Shown: in pieces, positions 1 through 8,886 of the stretch
Position numbering within the stretch: position 1 is the first letter of the stretch
How the letters are laid out: the number at the start of each line of letters is the position of its first letter
From: Vagococcus carniphilus
Lineage (GTDB): Bacteria > Bacillota > Bacilli > Lactobacillales > Vagococcaceae
Length of the DNA: 64,000 bases
NCBI RefSeq assembly: GCF_014397115.1
Contig: NZ_CP060720.1
Location: 2,930,001-2,994,000 of the forward strand
Reading direction: 5' to 3'
Notes under the pieces: model-generated
Seen by the model: only the letters and a program-made list of their open reading frames with translations
The model's database searches: none
Told to the model about the DNA's origin: nothing
Program-made: the position numbers and the translations under genes

Positions 1-794
1 ATCTCTACCTTATCTCTGTTTTTATCTTGCTCTACGTCCCGATTTTTTACTTAATTTACTATTCTTTTAATCAAGGTGGTAGTATGACAGAGTTCACTGG
101 GTTTACCTTAGAACATTACCGAGCTGTTTTTGAGGATACTCGCTTAATCGGTATTGTGGTGAACACATTCCTACTAGCCTTCTTATCAGCCTTTATTGCA
201 ACGATTATTGGAACATTAGGTGCCATGGGGATTCATTACACCAAACGTCGTGGTGTTAAAAATATGGTTCTTAGTATGAATAATGTCTTAATGGTTTCTC
301 CTGACGTTATTATAGGAGCTAGTTTTTTAATTTTATTCACTTCACTTGGCACTTGGTTTGGCTTTAAATTAGGCTTTATGTCGGTGTTACTATCCCATAT
401 TGCTTTTAGTATTCCCATTGTTGTCTTAATGGTTTTACCTAAAATTCAAGAGATGAATGAATCTTTAATTGATGCGGCTAGAGACTTAGGAGCGAATAAT
501 TTTCAAGTGTTAAGACAGGTTATCTTGCCTTATTTAACTCCTGGTATTATTGCTGGTTACTTTATGGCTTTCACCTATTCTCTAGATGATTTTGCTGTAA
601 CTTTCTTTGTTACAGGAAACGGCTTTAGCACTCTTTCAGTTGAAATTTACTCAAGAGCTCGCCAAGGTATCAGCTTAGAAATCAATGCTTTGAGCACCCT
701 TTTATTCTTGTTTTCACTTATCTTAGTGTTTGGTTATTACTTTATTAGTAAAGACAACACACCTAAAAAACACAAAAAGAAATTAGTCCGTTAG
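1..794 (+). CDS. potC: Spermidine/putrescine ABC transporter permease PotC (5' partial)
   Basis: Inner-membrane permease of the polyamine importer PotABCD. The reading frame is open back to the first bases of the window (codons in phase with base 3), so the true start lies upstream; the TTG at 27 is internal. About six hydrophobic segments are visible, and the cytoplasmic EAA-type loop that docks the ATPase is present (DAARDLGANNFQVLRQVILP). The C-terminus is lysine-rich. It ends 13 bp before potD, which has its own ribosome site (AGAAAGGAG), so the two form one operon whose potA and potB should lie to the left. The family call is secure. Confidence 0.93.
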   Translation, partial: LYLISVFILLYVPIFYLIYYSFNQGGSMTEFTGFTLEHYRAVFEDTRLIGIVVNTFLLAFLSAFIATIIGTLGAMGIHYTKRRGVKNMVLSMNNVLMVSPDVIIGASFLILFTSLGTWFGFKLGFMSVLLSHIAFSIPIVVLMVLPKIQEMNESLIDAARDLGANNFQVLRQVILPYLTPGIIAGYFMAFTYSLDDFAVTFFVTGNGFSTLSVEIYSRARQGISLEINALSTLLFLFSLILVFGYYFISKDNTPKKHKKKLVR

Positions 795-807
795 AAAGGA
801 GAAACAC

Positions 808-1880
808 ATGAAAAAATTAAATTCACTGATTATTGGAATTGTTGGCATCATTGTTCTCCTTACATTCACTGCGATTAATATTGAAAAAAAATCTGGTTCC
901 TCAGGTTCTGAAGTCATAACTATTTACAACTGGGGGATTATATTGACCCTTCTTTATTAAAACAATTTGAAAAAGAATATGGTTATAAAGTAATCTATGA
1001 AACTTTTGATTCTAACGAAGCCATGATTACTAAAATAGAGCAAGGTGGCACAGCCTACGACATCGCTATTCCGAGTGAGTACATGATTCAAAAGATGATG
1101 AAACAAAACTTACTATTAAAGCTAGACCACAGTAAAATCAAAGGGCTTGAAAATATTGATCCTCGTTTTTTAAATATTGACTTTGATGAAGGGAATCAAT
1201 ACTCAGTCCCTTACTTTTGGGGAACTCTAGGAATCATCTATAATGACAAGTTTGTTAAAGAAGAAAACATGCAACATTGGAACGATTTATGGCGTCCTGA
1301 ACTAAAAAATAACGTTATGTTAATAGATGGCGCTAGAGAAGTGATTGGTCTTGCTTTAAACAGTGAGGGCTACTCTCTTAATAGTAAGAATGATACAGAG
1401 TTAACTCAAATTTCTGAAAAATTAACTGGTTTAACGAATAATGTTAAAGCTATCGTAGCTGACGAAATCAAGATGTACATGATTAATGAAGAAAGTGCCG
1501 TTACTGTATCTTTTTCAGGTGAAGCAAGTGAAATGTTAGACAACAATGAACATCTTCATTACGTGATTCCTGAAGAAGGTTCTAATCTTTGGTTTGATAA
1601 TATCGTTATTCCTAAAACAGCTAAAAATGTTAAAGGCTCATATGACTTTATCAACTTTATGTTGCGTCCTGAAAATGCCGCTAAAAATGCCGAATACATT
1701 GGGTACTCAACACCAAATAAAAAGGCTGTTGAGATACTTCCTAAAGAAATCACATCAGATGAGCAGTTCTATCCAGATGAGGCAACTATGAAAAATCTGG
1801 AAGTCTACGAAGACTTAGGTTCTAAATATTTAGAAATCTACAACGATCGTTTTCTAGAATTTAAAATGTATCGAAAATAA
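808..1880 (+). pseudogene. potD: potD, polyamine-binding lipoprotein/secreted protein, frameshifted
   Basis: Extracellular substrate-binding protein of the PotABCD importer. It starts at ATG 808 with an N-terminal hydrophobic segment (LNSLIIGIVGIIVLLTF). After ITIYNW the frame breaks at the G-run 932-936: five Gs where six are needed to read the family motif WGDYIDPSLL. The first frame stops at 958-960 after 50 codons. The rest, from YIDPSL onward, continues in another frame to 1880, with the expected IEQGGTAYDIAIPSEYM region and NIVIPKTAKN near the C-terminus. Apart from the one missing base the gene looks intact, so it is either a recent pseudogene or a homopolymer sequencing error. Confidence 0.85.
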
Positions 1881-2000
1881 ATTAATAACAGGCATAATTT
1901 TTGCTACTTTTTCTGTTTTATATTATATTGATGAGGCGATATGGATTTCAATGACTATTAGCCGAAAAAAAATCAAAAGAATTCATATCCTTCCCAATTA

Positions 2001-2039
2001 ATAAAACAACCTCTTTCCCAGACGTTGTTTTATTTTTTT
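2001..2039 (+). terminator. Intrinsic terminator after potD
   Basis: Perfect 10-bp arms ATAAAACAAC / GTTGTTTTAT around a 13-base loop, followed by a T-rich tail. It lies between the pot operon and ispE. Confidence 0.75.
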
Positions 2040-2148
2040 GCTTTTATTCACAAAAAACAATCAAAACTTAACTCTCAAAAGTTTCAAAAGAGAACCTCTT
2101 TCGTGTATAATTAATGCAACTATATTTTTTAGCGAGGAGATGACATTT

Positions 2149-3006
2149 ATGGAAATCATCGAAAAAGCACCTGCAAAAATCAACCTCGGCTTAGATGTTT
2201 TATATAAAAGAGAAGATGGCTATCATGAACTAGAAATGATTATGGCAAGTATTGATTTAGCTGATCGTCTCACATTTCGACCTTTGAAAGAAGAGAAGAT
2301 TATCATCGAAACCAACAGCGGTTTTTTACCAACCGACCGAAAGAATAATATTTTCCAAGCCATTGAAGTTATGAAAAAAAACTACCCTTTTGAAGGCGGA
2401 GTTCACGTTGAATTACAAAAAAATATCCCTGTTGCTGCCGGATTAGGCGGAGGAAGTAGTGACGCTGCCGCAACATTTAGAGGTATCAACAAATTATTTC
2501 AGTTAAATGCTGAAATGGAGGATTTAATGCGCTTATCTATCCCAATTGGAACTGATATCCCTTTTTGTTTACAAGGCTCTACGGCCCTTGTAACAGGTTT
2601 AGGTGAAGTCGTAACGCCACTATCTAAGCCTTTACCTCAATGTTGGGTAGTATTAGTTAAACCTAATATTAGCGTCTCCACACCTCGCGTTTTTTCAAAA
2701 ATAAACGTAGATGATTTACCTCATCCAAATATTTCTCTTTTAAAAGAAGCTATTGAGCAAGACGATTATAAAAAAATGACAAAGCACTTAGGCAACTCCC
2801 TAGAAGCTTATACAGCATCTAAGTACCCTGTTGTTAAAACCATTCAAGAAAGAATGATTCAATTTGGAGCTGATGCTGCTGTTATGAGCGGAAGTGGTCC
2901 AACGGTAGTCGCTCTTTGTGAAAAACACTCCCGAGCCCTTCATATAGCTAACTCTTTAAAAGGTTTTTGTCGGGAAGTCTATGTGGTAAGAACTTTGAAA
3001 CAATAA
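2149..3006 (+). CDS. ispE: 4-diphosphocytidyl-2-C-methyl-D-erythritol kinase
   Basis: ATP-dependent kinase of the MEP isoprenoid pathway, phosphorylating CDP-methylerythritol. The ATG at 2149 is preceded by GAGGAG at 2134-2139 and gives 285 aa, the normal family length; the longer upstream extension is not conserved. The start APAKINLGLDVL is typical, the GHMP ATP-binding loop PVAAGLGGGSSDAAA lies near residues 90-105, and the C-terminal glycine motif MSGSGPTV is present. In Enterococcus ispE sits near zinc transport genes and purR, as here, although surface-protein genes have been inserted downstream. Confidence 0.95.
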   Translation: MEIIEKAPAKINLGLDVLYKREDGYHELEMIMASIDLADRLTFRPLKEEKIIIETNSGFLPTDRKNNIFQAIEVMKKNYPFEGGVHVELQKNIPVAAGLGGGSSDAAATFRGINKLFQLNAEMEDLMRLSIPIGTDIPFCLQGSTALVTGLGEVVTPLSKPLPQCWVVLVKPNISVSTPRVFSKINVDDLPHPNISLLKEAIEQDDYKKMTKHLGNSLEAYTASKYPVVKTIQERMIQFGADAAVMSGSGPTVVALCEKHSRALHIANSLKGFCREVYVVRTLKQ

Positions 3007-3007
3007 A

Positions 3008-3057
3008 AATAATCTTCCAAAAGATATTACTTTATCTTTTAGAAGATTATTTTTTTA
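3008..3057. terminator. Bidirectional terminator between ispE and the WxL-associated gene
   Basis: Long hairpin (AATCTTCCAAAAGATA paired with TATCTTTTAGAAGATT) with a T-run on the plus side and an A-run on the left. It serves convergent ispE and the minus-strand gene ending at 3058. Confidence 0.8.
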
Positions 3058-4104
3058 TCATTTCTTTTTCCAATACCAATAGCCAATACCTGAAATAGTA
3101 CCTATGATTACTACTACCACAAATATAATCAATCCGATTGGTTTCTTTTGCTTCACTTCTTCTTTTGGTTTTTCAGCTACCGCTTTACTTAACTCTTTAC
3201 TCTGTTCACTCGTCACTTTAAACGGCTCTTTAAAAGTCCAACTTTCACCATTTGTTCTAGCAACTAATTCTAACTCATAATCCCCTGCTTCTAAATTAGC
3301 ATCTTCTAAATAAATAGGAAAATCAAAATTTGAATTAGGTGCCATCTCTAAATCCTTAACTTTTTGACTCTTTAGAACTTTATCTTGTTTGTTTTTCCTG
3401 ATTTTCGCTTCAAGGGATAGGTCACCAAACTTAGTCGGAGTTACATTACTGATATTAGCTGTTACAGCTGGTTGGCTGCCCACTGAAGTAAAGGCTACCT
3501 TATTTAATTTTAAGTCTGTTTTTATAATCAACTCATTTTGTCTTAAAATAATAGGCTTAACAATCTGAAATTTATTAACAATACTAACACCTTGTGCTTT
3601 TTTAGATGTTGCATCCTGGTTATCTACTCCCTCTGCAACAATTGCTCCAACAATAATTCCTGCTATACTCTCTTCAGGTGATTTCAAATCAAATACAACT
3701 TCTTTGGATTCTTTTGGTTGCAATTCTATCAGTTGGGCTTTTGAAACTAAGGTGGTCATTGGGTATTTTAATGATTTATCTAATTTCTTCTGGTCTGTTG
3801 TGTAATCAATTAATCCCGTTTGACTTGTGTAAGCATCCGCCGGGAAAACATTTATTTTTTGTGCTTGCTCACTATCATTTGAAACCACTACTTTTAGTTG
3901 AGTCTCTTCTCCTGGCTTCATTAATAAATCAAAATAACTCGAACTTGTTCCCTTTTCCCACTGTTTTTCGGATATAACAGATTCCATATTAAAAGTCATA
4001 CCTGAAGTTTCTTCAGCTTGTGCTATTTGTGTTGTTACTGATATCAATGAAAAAGTAACTAAAAAAATAATCCCTACATAATAGCTAAATTTGTTTTGTT
4101 TCAT
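3058..4104 (-). CDS. WxL-interacting cell-surface protein (DUF916/DUF3324 type)
   Basis: Membrane-anchored surface protein of 348 aa. It has a signal peptide (ending near AQAEE, residue 31), a DUF916-like beta domain beginning MTFNMESVISEKQW (residues about 36-160), a DUF3324-like second domain (about 165-300), then one C-terminal transmembrane helix (IGLIIFVVVVIIGTISGIGY) with a KKK tail. In enterococci such WxIP proteins bind peptidoglycan and WxL proteins and form part of multi-protein surface complexes. The next gene upstream on the same strand is a truncated WxL-type adhesin, supporting the family assignment. The ribosome site AGGAG lies just before the ATG at 4104. The ligand is unknown. 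Confidence 0.85.
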   Translation of the reverse strand: MKQNKFSYYVGIIFLVTFSLISVTTQIAQAEETSGMTFNMESVISEKQWEKGTSSSYFDLLMKPGEETQLKVVVSNDSEQAQKINVFPADAYTSQTGLIDYTTDQKKLDKSLKYPMTTLVSKAQLIELQPKESKEVVFDLKSPEESIAGIIVGAIVAEGVDNQDATSKKAQGVSIVNKFQIVKPIILRQNELIIKTDLKLNKVAFTSVGSQPAVTANISNVTPTKFGDLSLEAKIRKNKQDKVLKSQKVKDLEMAPNSNFDFPIYLEDANLEAGDYELELVARTNGESWTFKEPFKVTSEQSKELSKAVAEKPKEEVKQKKPIGLIIFVVVVIIGTISGIGYWYWKKK

Positions 4105-4156
4105 CTTTTTCTCCTACCATTACAATATATTAATAGTATAAAGTATTCCACTCTAT

Positions 4157-4195
4157 AAAAAAACAAATTCTGGAAATTACTTCCAGAATTTGTTT
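4157..4195 (-). terminator. Terminator of the truncated surface adhesin gene
   Basis: Perfect inverted repeat AAACAAATTCTGGAA / TTCCAGAATTTGTTT at 4161-4195 with a 5-base loop, giving a U-run on the minus strand (plus-strand A-run at 4157-4163). Confidence 0.8.
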
Positions 4196-4211
4196 ATAAA
4201 ATGATAATAAG

Positions 4212-5000
4212 CTAAATGTTATTCAGCTGGTTTTTCAGCTGGTTTTTCAGTTTTACTTTTGCGTTCTTATTGATATTTAAAATTCTCTGGTTCGCTCCTA
4301 AGAAACTTTCATAACCATCAAAACTTAGGTTAAGCCCGCCATTATAAGTACTCCAATCAAGTGGATCTCCATCAGCTGAAGCATATCCATAAAAATCAAC
4401 ATTTTCTGGATCATCAGGATTTTGAGAATTTCCATAAAAATCCATATTTTTTGCCCGAACATTAAACTGTTCATTTTCAAGCGTAACTTTCCCTTTAAAG
4501 ACAACTTTACTTGTCTTTCCTTTATAAAAACCGCCTTTACTATTATGGGAAATATCTTGTACCGTTGTAACTAGATTAGCATTAGCCGAAGTTCCAACAG
4601 AGATAGCTCCGATAATACTTCCGTGGGACGCCAAACCACGGGTATCACCACCAATCATTTGACCATTTTTTATGGTAAATTGTTGGTTATCTGCTCGATT
4701 TAAATAAAACTTCCCTACCTTGCCTGCATCATTTGCACCTTCAGCCAAAGTAAGTTTTTTATTATTTAAATCAATTGTTTTATTTCCAACTATATCTACT
4801 CGCTCACTTAAAGTAATGTCTCGTAATAAACTAACTGTTTCATCCCCCGCTGTAGTTAGTACGGTTGCTAGTTGCTTATCATCTGCAACACTAACATCAG
4901 CTTGAACAGTTGTTGCACCATGTAACGTAAAAAATAGCATTATTATTAAACTAAAAAATAATGTTAAATACTGCGTACTCTTCCCCATTTTGTTTTTCAT
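4212..5000 (-). CDS. Truncated WxL-type surface protein (pectate-lyase-like adhesive region only)
   Basis: Secreted protein of 262 aa with a signal peptide ending near VQADV (residue 36), then a beta-helix-like region (DLNNKKLTLAEG, FTIKNGQMIGGD, VQDISHNSKGGFYKG, NVRAKNMDFYGN) typical of the N-terminal half of WxL adhesins. The C-terminal WxL domain that would bind the wall is absent. The frame ends in KNQLKNQLNNI, which looks non-native. The same bases in another frame read KTEKPAEKPAE followed by stop (TAA complement at 4219-4221), a normal surface-protein tail. I infer an internal deletion or frameshift. Start ATG 5000; MKNKMGKSTQY. Confidence 0.65.
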   Translation of the reverse strand: MKNKMGKSTQYLTLFFSLIIMLFFTLHGATTVQADVSVADDKQLATVLTTAGDETVSLLRDITLSERVDIVGNKTIDLNNKKLTLAEGANDAGKVGKFYLNRADNQQFTIKNGQMIGGDTRGLASHGSIIGAISVGTSANANLVTTVQDISHNSKGGFYKGKTSKVVFKGKVTLENEQFNVRAKNMDFYGNSQNPDDPENVDFYGYASADGDPLDWSTYNGGLNLSFDGYESFLGANQRILNINKNAKVKLKNQLKNQLNNI

Positions 5001-5453
5001 ATTTAATTCATCCTTTTATTATAATTATTGTATTTCATTGATAATAAACAGAATAACTTTAATTAAATTCATCATAAGCACTATAACAACCCTTATAAAC
5101 AAAAAATATTCTATCGCTTTTTTTCTGTTATTTTTTATAAAATATCCTTCTTATCTTCTTATTTTAACGAAAATAAGAAGATTATTCAATCTTTTTATCC
5201 CACACTTTATCGTAATAAGAGTAACACTACAGTTTTTAAAGAACGATTGAGTAGAAACTGTTTAATAAGTTAGTTAAATAACAACTCATAGAATTTTTAA
5301 ACCATAAATAAATTTTGTTATTTTTTTAATATCTCATCCTTAGTGAATACAACTTTCTAAAATTAATTAATTGATTTTACTACTATATTCTGTTATTATT
5401 TTCTTTGTCACAAAATGTAACTGTTACGATTTAAAAAAGAAAGGAGCTCCCTT
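5001..5453. promoter_or_regulatory. Intergenic region with candidate AdcR/Zur-type zinc box
   Basis: AT-rich divergent control region between the surface gene and adcC. It contains the perfect inverted repeat GTAAC-T-GTTAC at 5417-5427, about 27 bp before the adcC start. That resembles the zinc-repressor (AdcR) palindrome consensus TTAACNNGTTAA, so zinc-dependent repression of adcCB is likely by position. No other gene was found in this stretch. Confidence 0.45.
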
Positions 5454-6134
5454 ATGAAATACATAGATGTCCAAAATTTAACCTTTTATTATGGCGAAGA
5501 ACCAGTTCTTGAAGATATTTCTTATTCCATCGAACCCGGAGAATTTGTCATATTAACTGGAGAAAACGGGGCTGCTAAGTCAACACTTATTAAAAATACA
5601 TTGGGTTTACTAAAACCTGCTGAAGGAGACGTTAACATTTCTCCTACTAATATAGAAGGAAACCCTTTAAAAATTGGATATAGTCCTCAGCAAATAGCTT
5701 CTTTTAATGCAGGTTTCCCTAGTACAGTCCTTGAATTGGTTCAATCAGGTCGATTTAATCAAGGCAAATGGTTTAAACGATTATCAAAGGTAGATCATGA
5801 GCATGTCGAAAAAGCTCTGCGTTCTGTTAGTATGTGGGATATGCGAAATAAAAGAATTGGCGAACTATCTGGTGGACAAAAACAAAGAATTTGCTTAGCT
5901 CGCATATTCGCTTCTGATCCTGATTTATTTATTTTAGATGAACCAACAACAGGAATGGATGAAGCATCACGTCGTAATTTTTATCGTCTATTACGTCATA
6001 GTTCTCATGTTCATCAAAAAGCTATCTTGATGATTACCCATGATCATGACGATATTAAAGAATATATGGATAGACATATCCAGCTAGTGAGAAAGGAGGA
6101 CACAGAATGGAGATGTTTTCATATGACTTCATGA
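5454..6134 (+). CDS. adcC: Zinc ABC transporter ATP-binding protein
   Basis: ATPase of the AdcABC/ZnuABC zinc importer, 226 aa. It shows Walker [10 protein letters not shown] (residues about 36-44, with the Ala-for-Gly substitution common in ZnuC/AdcC), signature LSGGQKQR, Walker [13 protein letters not shown] and the switch His in [15 protein letters not shown] precedes the ATG. Its end overlaps adcB by 28 bp, indicating translational coupling. No adcA binding-protein gene is adjacent. The GTAAC/GTTAC box upstream suggests zinc-responsive control. Confidence 0.9.
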   Translation: MKYIDVQNLTFYYGEEPVLEDISYSIEPGEFVILTGENGAAKSTLIKNTLGLLKPAEGDVNISPTNIEGNPLKIGYSPQQIASFNAGFPSTVLELVQSGRFNQGKWFKRLSKVDHEHVEKALRSVSMWDMRNKRIGELSGGQKQRICLARIFASDPDLFILDEPTTGMDEASRRNFYRLLRHSSHVHQKAILMITHDHDDIKEYMDRHIQLVRKEDTEWRCFHMTS

Positions 6135-6913
6135 TACGAGCGCTAATCGCTGCTTCTTTTATGGCTGTTATCGCGCCTTTACTTGGTGTCTTTCTTGTCT
6201 TAAGACGTCAATCGCTTTTGGCTGATACCTTATCCCATGTTTCATTAGCTGGGATTGCTCTTGGTTTCTTCATTAATATGAACCCAACTGTGACTACTTT
6301 AATTGTTGTAGTCCTCTCTGCCTTGGTTTTAGAGTATATCAAGAAACTTTATAGTTCTTACTCAGAAGTTTCAACAGCAGTTTTAATGTCAGGTGGGTTG
6401 GCTGTTGCTCTTGTCTTGATGAGCCTTAATAAAGGTGAAAACACCATGAATATTAATCAATATTTATTTGGTTCAATTATCACCATTAATTGGTCTCAAG
6501 TTAAAATACTAGGTGTTTTGATGATTCTAATTGTTATTATTTTCATTTTTTTAAGACGTCCTATGTATGTCCTTACTTTTGATGAAGACACTGCTCATGT
6601 GGATGGGCTACCAGTTAGTCTCCTATCAACTCTTTTCAATGTCATGACTGGTGTTGCGATTACTGTCATGATTCCTATTGCTGGAGCTTTACTTGTGTCA
6701 GCTATCATGATTTTACCAGGTACCATTTCAATGAAAATCGGTAAGACATTTAATCAAGTCATTGTTGTTAGTATTATTGTTGGATTTATCGGGATGATTT
6801 CTGGTTTAATTGGTTCTTATCAATTAGATACTCCACCTGGCGCAACCATTACACTAATCTTTATTTTTATCTTTATTTTAGTCAATATCAAAAGTAGTAT
6901 TAAGAGTCATTAA
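6107..6913 (+). CDS. adcB: Zinc ABC transporter permease
   Basis: ABC-3 family integral membrane permease, 268 aa, with seven to eight predicted helices. It contains the family loop [17 protein letters not shown] near residue 40 and the conserved [17 protein letters not shown] near residue 190. The start ATG at 6107 ([13 protein letters not shown]) has AGAAAGGAGG just upstream inside adcC. It partners AdcC and would use an AdcA-type lipoprotein encoded elsewhere. Confidence 0.92.
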   Translation: MEMFSYDFMIRALIAASFMAVIAPLLGVFLVLRRQSLLADTLSHVSLAGIALGFFINMNPTVTTLIVVVLSALVLEYIKKLYSSYSEVSTAVLMSGGLAVALVLMSLNKGENTMNINQYLFGSIITINWSQVKILGVLMILIVIIFIFLRRPMYVLTFDEDTAHVDGLPVSLLSTLFNVMTGVAITVMIPIAGALLVSAIMILPGTISMKIGKTFNQVIVVSIIVGFIGMISGLIGSYQLDTPPGATITLIFIFIFILVNIKSSIKSH

Positions 6914-6918
6914 CAAAA

Positions 6919-6966
6919 AATAAACGTCTATAGCATAAATATCCGCTATAGACGTTTATTTTTTTA
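6919..6966. terminator. Terminator after adcB
   Basis: Strong hairpin AATAAACGTCTATAG / CTATAGACGTTTATT followed by T7. The A-run on the left makes it usable by the convergent LPXTG gene as well. Confidence 0.85.
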
Positions 6967-6980
6967 TCAAGTTAATCGTT

Positions 6981-7835
6981 TTACTGTTTAAGTTTGTTTT
7001 TATTATTTCTTAATTCTGTGATAGCAATAATACCAATAAATAAGAAAAATCCTGACAATGATAAAATGGCTGTATTACCTGAAATACCTGTTTTGGGCAG
7101 AAAAGCCATTACATTTCCTTGACTCACCGGTGTATTAGATGGATTCTTTGTGCTATTTCCTTCTTCTTCTATTTTATTAACTTCTTGATTAGAGCTATTA
7201 CCGGCCTGTTTTGTATTTTTTTTGCTAACAGCTATTACCTCATTTGAAGGTACTTCTTGTTCTTTTTTAGTCATCTCTTTATTTTTTACTGTTTTATTAA
7301 TAGTTACATTCTCAGTAACAGGCGCTTTATTCTCATTACTATTTGAGTTAACAACCGCATTACCAGATAATAATTTATCTACATTTTTTTGAATACCATT
7401 AAGTTCATCATATGATGTAGATTGGTCAATTTGATGGATAAATTGATTGCCCACTTCTTCACTAATATTTTTAGAACTAATCAGACCAAGAATGTAATTC
7501 TTCATATTAACCAATCGTTCATTAAACTCTAATTTCGGGTATACATCATATTTAGAATAAAATTTAGTCATATTATCCTTTATTTGATCAATAGTTGTTG
7601 AGTTGATAAGACTAGGCATAAACTCATCAATTTGTTCCTGTGTTAAAATATCTCGTTGCTTGTTTAATTCTAAATCATTAATAGCTGCCTCATAAAGATC
7701 ATCTACATTCTCTTCTTTTTTTTCTAATGAACTTGCCATTTCTTTATTATTAACGGTACTTTCTTCAGCGCTTACATTTACACCTATACTAAAGGCCAGC
7801 AATATTAAAGACAAGTATATTTTTTTACTCTTCAT
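6981..7835 (-). CDS. LPXTG-anchored surface protein with two helical modules
   Basis: Sortase-anchored protein of 284 aa. It has a signal peptide (LSLILLAFSIGVNVSAEES), a lysine/glutamate-rich helical region, a Thr/Asn/Lys-rich linker, and a classical wall-sorting signal LPKTG, hydrophobic stretch and positively charged tail (ELRNNKNKLKQ). Residues about 45-155 contain two related modules (ILTQEQIDEFMPSLINSTT and KNISEEVGNQFIHQIDQST, each followed by about 12 helical residues). Their pattern resembles three-helix GA-type (albumin-binding) modules. The sorting signal is clear, but the ligand assignment is only a resemblance. Confidence 0.8.
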   Translation of the reverse strand: MKSKKIYLSLILLAFSIGVNVSAEESTVNNKEMASSLEKKEENVDDLYEAAINDLELNKQRDILTQEQIDEFMPSLINSTTIDQIKDNMTKFYSKYDVYPKLEFNERLVNMKNYILGLISSKNISEEVGNQFIHQIDQSTSYDELNGIQKNVDKLLSGNAVVNSNSNENKAPVTENVTINKTVKNKEMTKKEQEVPSNEVIAVSKKNTKQAGNSSNQEVNKIEEEGNSTKNPSNTPVSQGNVMAFLPKTGISGNTAILSLSGFFLFIGIIAITELRNNKNKLKQ

Positions 7836-8007
7836 TTACATACTCCTAACAAATTGTTATAATAACCATTGTAGTATAAAAGTTGTTATAAATAAAGTCA
7901 TTTTTGAATTAATAATGTTCTTTTAAAACAGATTATTATATTTTTTGAAAAAGAAGTGACTATATACTATTTTTATAAAATTTAAAAGGAGTGTTTCACT
8001 AACTATA

Positions 8008-8748
8008 ATGAAAATTCAATTTAAAAAAATGAACAATCTTGACAAATATTTTGCTTTTTTATTTTTAGCTATTGTTGCGATACAAACGATTCTCTTTGTT
8101 AGCAGCCCAAATTCAATGAAGATTTCACTTTTCTTTTTATGGTACTTTTGTACGTACATGTCTCTTATTGCTATTTTAAATTTTCTAGATATTGAATCAA
8201 TGGATATTACTCAAGTAAAGAAAAACTTTTCCCTATATTCCCTGCTCATCATCGAATATACCTTCTTAAGTTTACTTTTCTCCTTTCCAGAAAAAGTACT
8301 TCCAAATACTATGAAAGAAAACGCCGATATTCAATTTCTATTATTATTTATTACAATTATTTGTGTCATTGTCACTCAAGTTGTTATTTGGAATCTCAAC
8401 CTAAATAGTGCAGAGAAAAAAGAAGAATCTCTACAACTTTTTCCTAAGGTAGCCAAATTCATTAAAATTAACGATAATGATGAGGAAGATAATTTGTATT
8501 ACCGTGTTGCTATTGGCTTAGAGAATGAACTTAATCCAAATCCAATTATAAAAATAGAAACAGCTAAAAAACTAAAAAATAACGAATATGAAATTATTGA
8601 AAATTCGATTCCTCAGTATCAAGAATCAACTGATGGAACATCTGATTTAAAGCGTATTTCTAATGCAACAGATATTATTAAAGAAAAATATGCCGAATTT
8701 GAAAAAAAAGGTGTCCTTAACGACATCGAAAATATTATCATTCCTTAA
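8008..8748 (+). CDS. Four-helix membrane protein of unknown function
   Basis: I do not recognise a family. The 246-aa product has four predicted membrane helices in residues 14-135 (FAFLFLAIVAIQTILFV, ISLFFLWYFCTYMSLIAI, LLIIEYTFLSLLFSF, FLLLFITIICVIVTQVVIW) followed by an acidic cytoplasmic tail of about 110 residues. The AAAAGGAG ribosome site is about 16 bp from ATG 8008; a second ATG at 8029 is also possible. It ends in its own terminator before the CotH gene, so co-function is not implied. Confidence 0.7.
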   Translation: MKIQFKKMNNLDKYFAFLFLAIVAIQTILFVSSPNSMKISLFFLWYFCTYMSLIAILNFLDIESMDITQVKKNFSLYSLLIIEYTFLSLLFSFPEKVLPNTMKENADIQFLLLFITIICVIVTQVVIWNLNLNSAEKKEESLQLFPKVAKFIKINDNDEEDNLYYRVAIGLENELNPNPIIKIETAKKLKNNEYEIIENSIPQYQESTDGTSDLKRISNATDIIKEKYAEFEKKGVLNDIENIIIP

Positions 8749-8758
8749 TTCTGAGGAT

Positions 8759-8803
8759 AAAAAAGCAACGCTTGGTTGATTACCAAGTGTTGCTTTTTTA
8801 TTT
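8759..8803 (+). terminator. Terminator after the four-helix membrane protein
   Basis: Hairpin AAAAAGCAACGCTTGG with CCAAGTGTTGCTTTTT (one wobble pair) followed by T-rich sequence, 8759-8803. Confidence 0.8.
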
Positions 8804-8886
8804 TAAAGATATATTAAGGTTGATTTAGTTTTATAAATAGGTTAAATTCTATCTTAAAGAACATTCTTATAAAAGGAGATATAGTA

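Noticed and set aside
2038-2148. N-terminal extension of ispE
   Set aside because: It runs through the potD terminator and lacks a ribosome site; IspE proteins begin near the ATG at 2149.
4990-5250. 86-aa plus-strand frame between surface gene and adcC
   Set aside because: Low-complexity AT-rich sequence without a ribosome site or family pattern.
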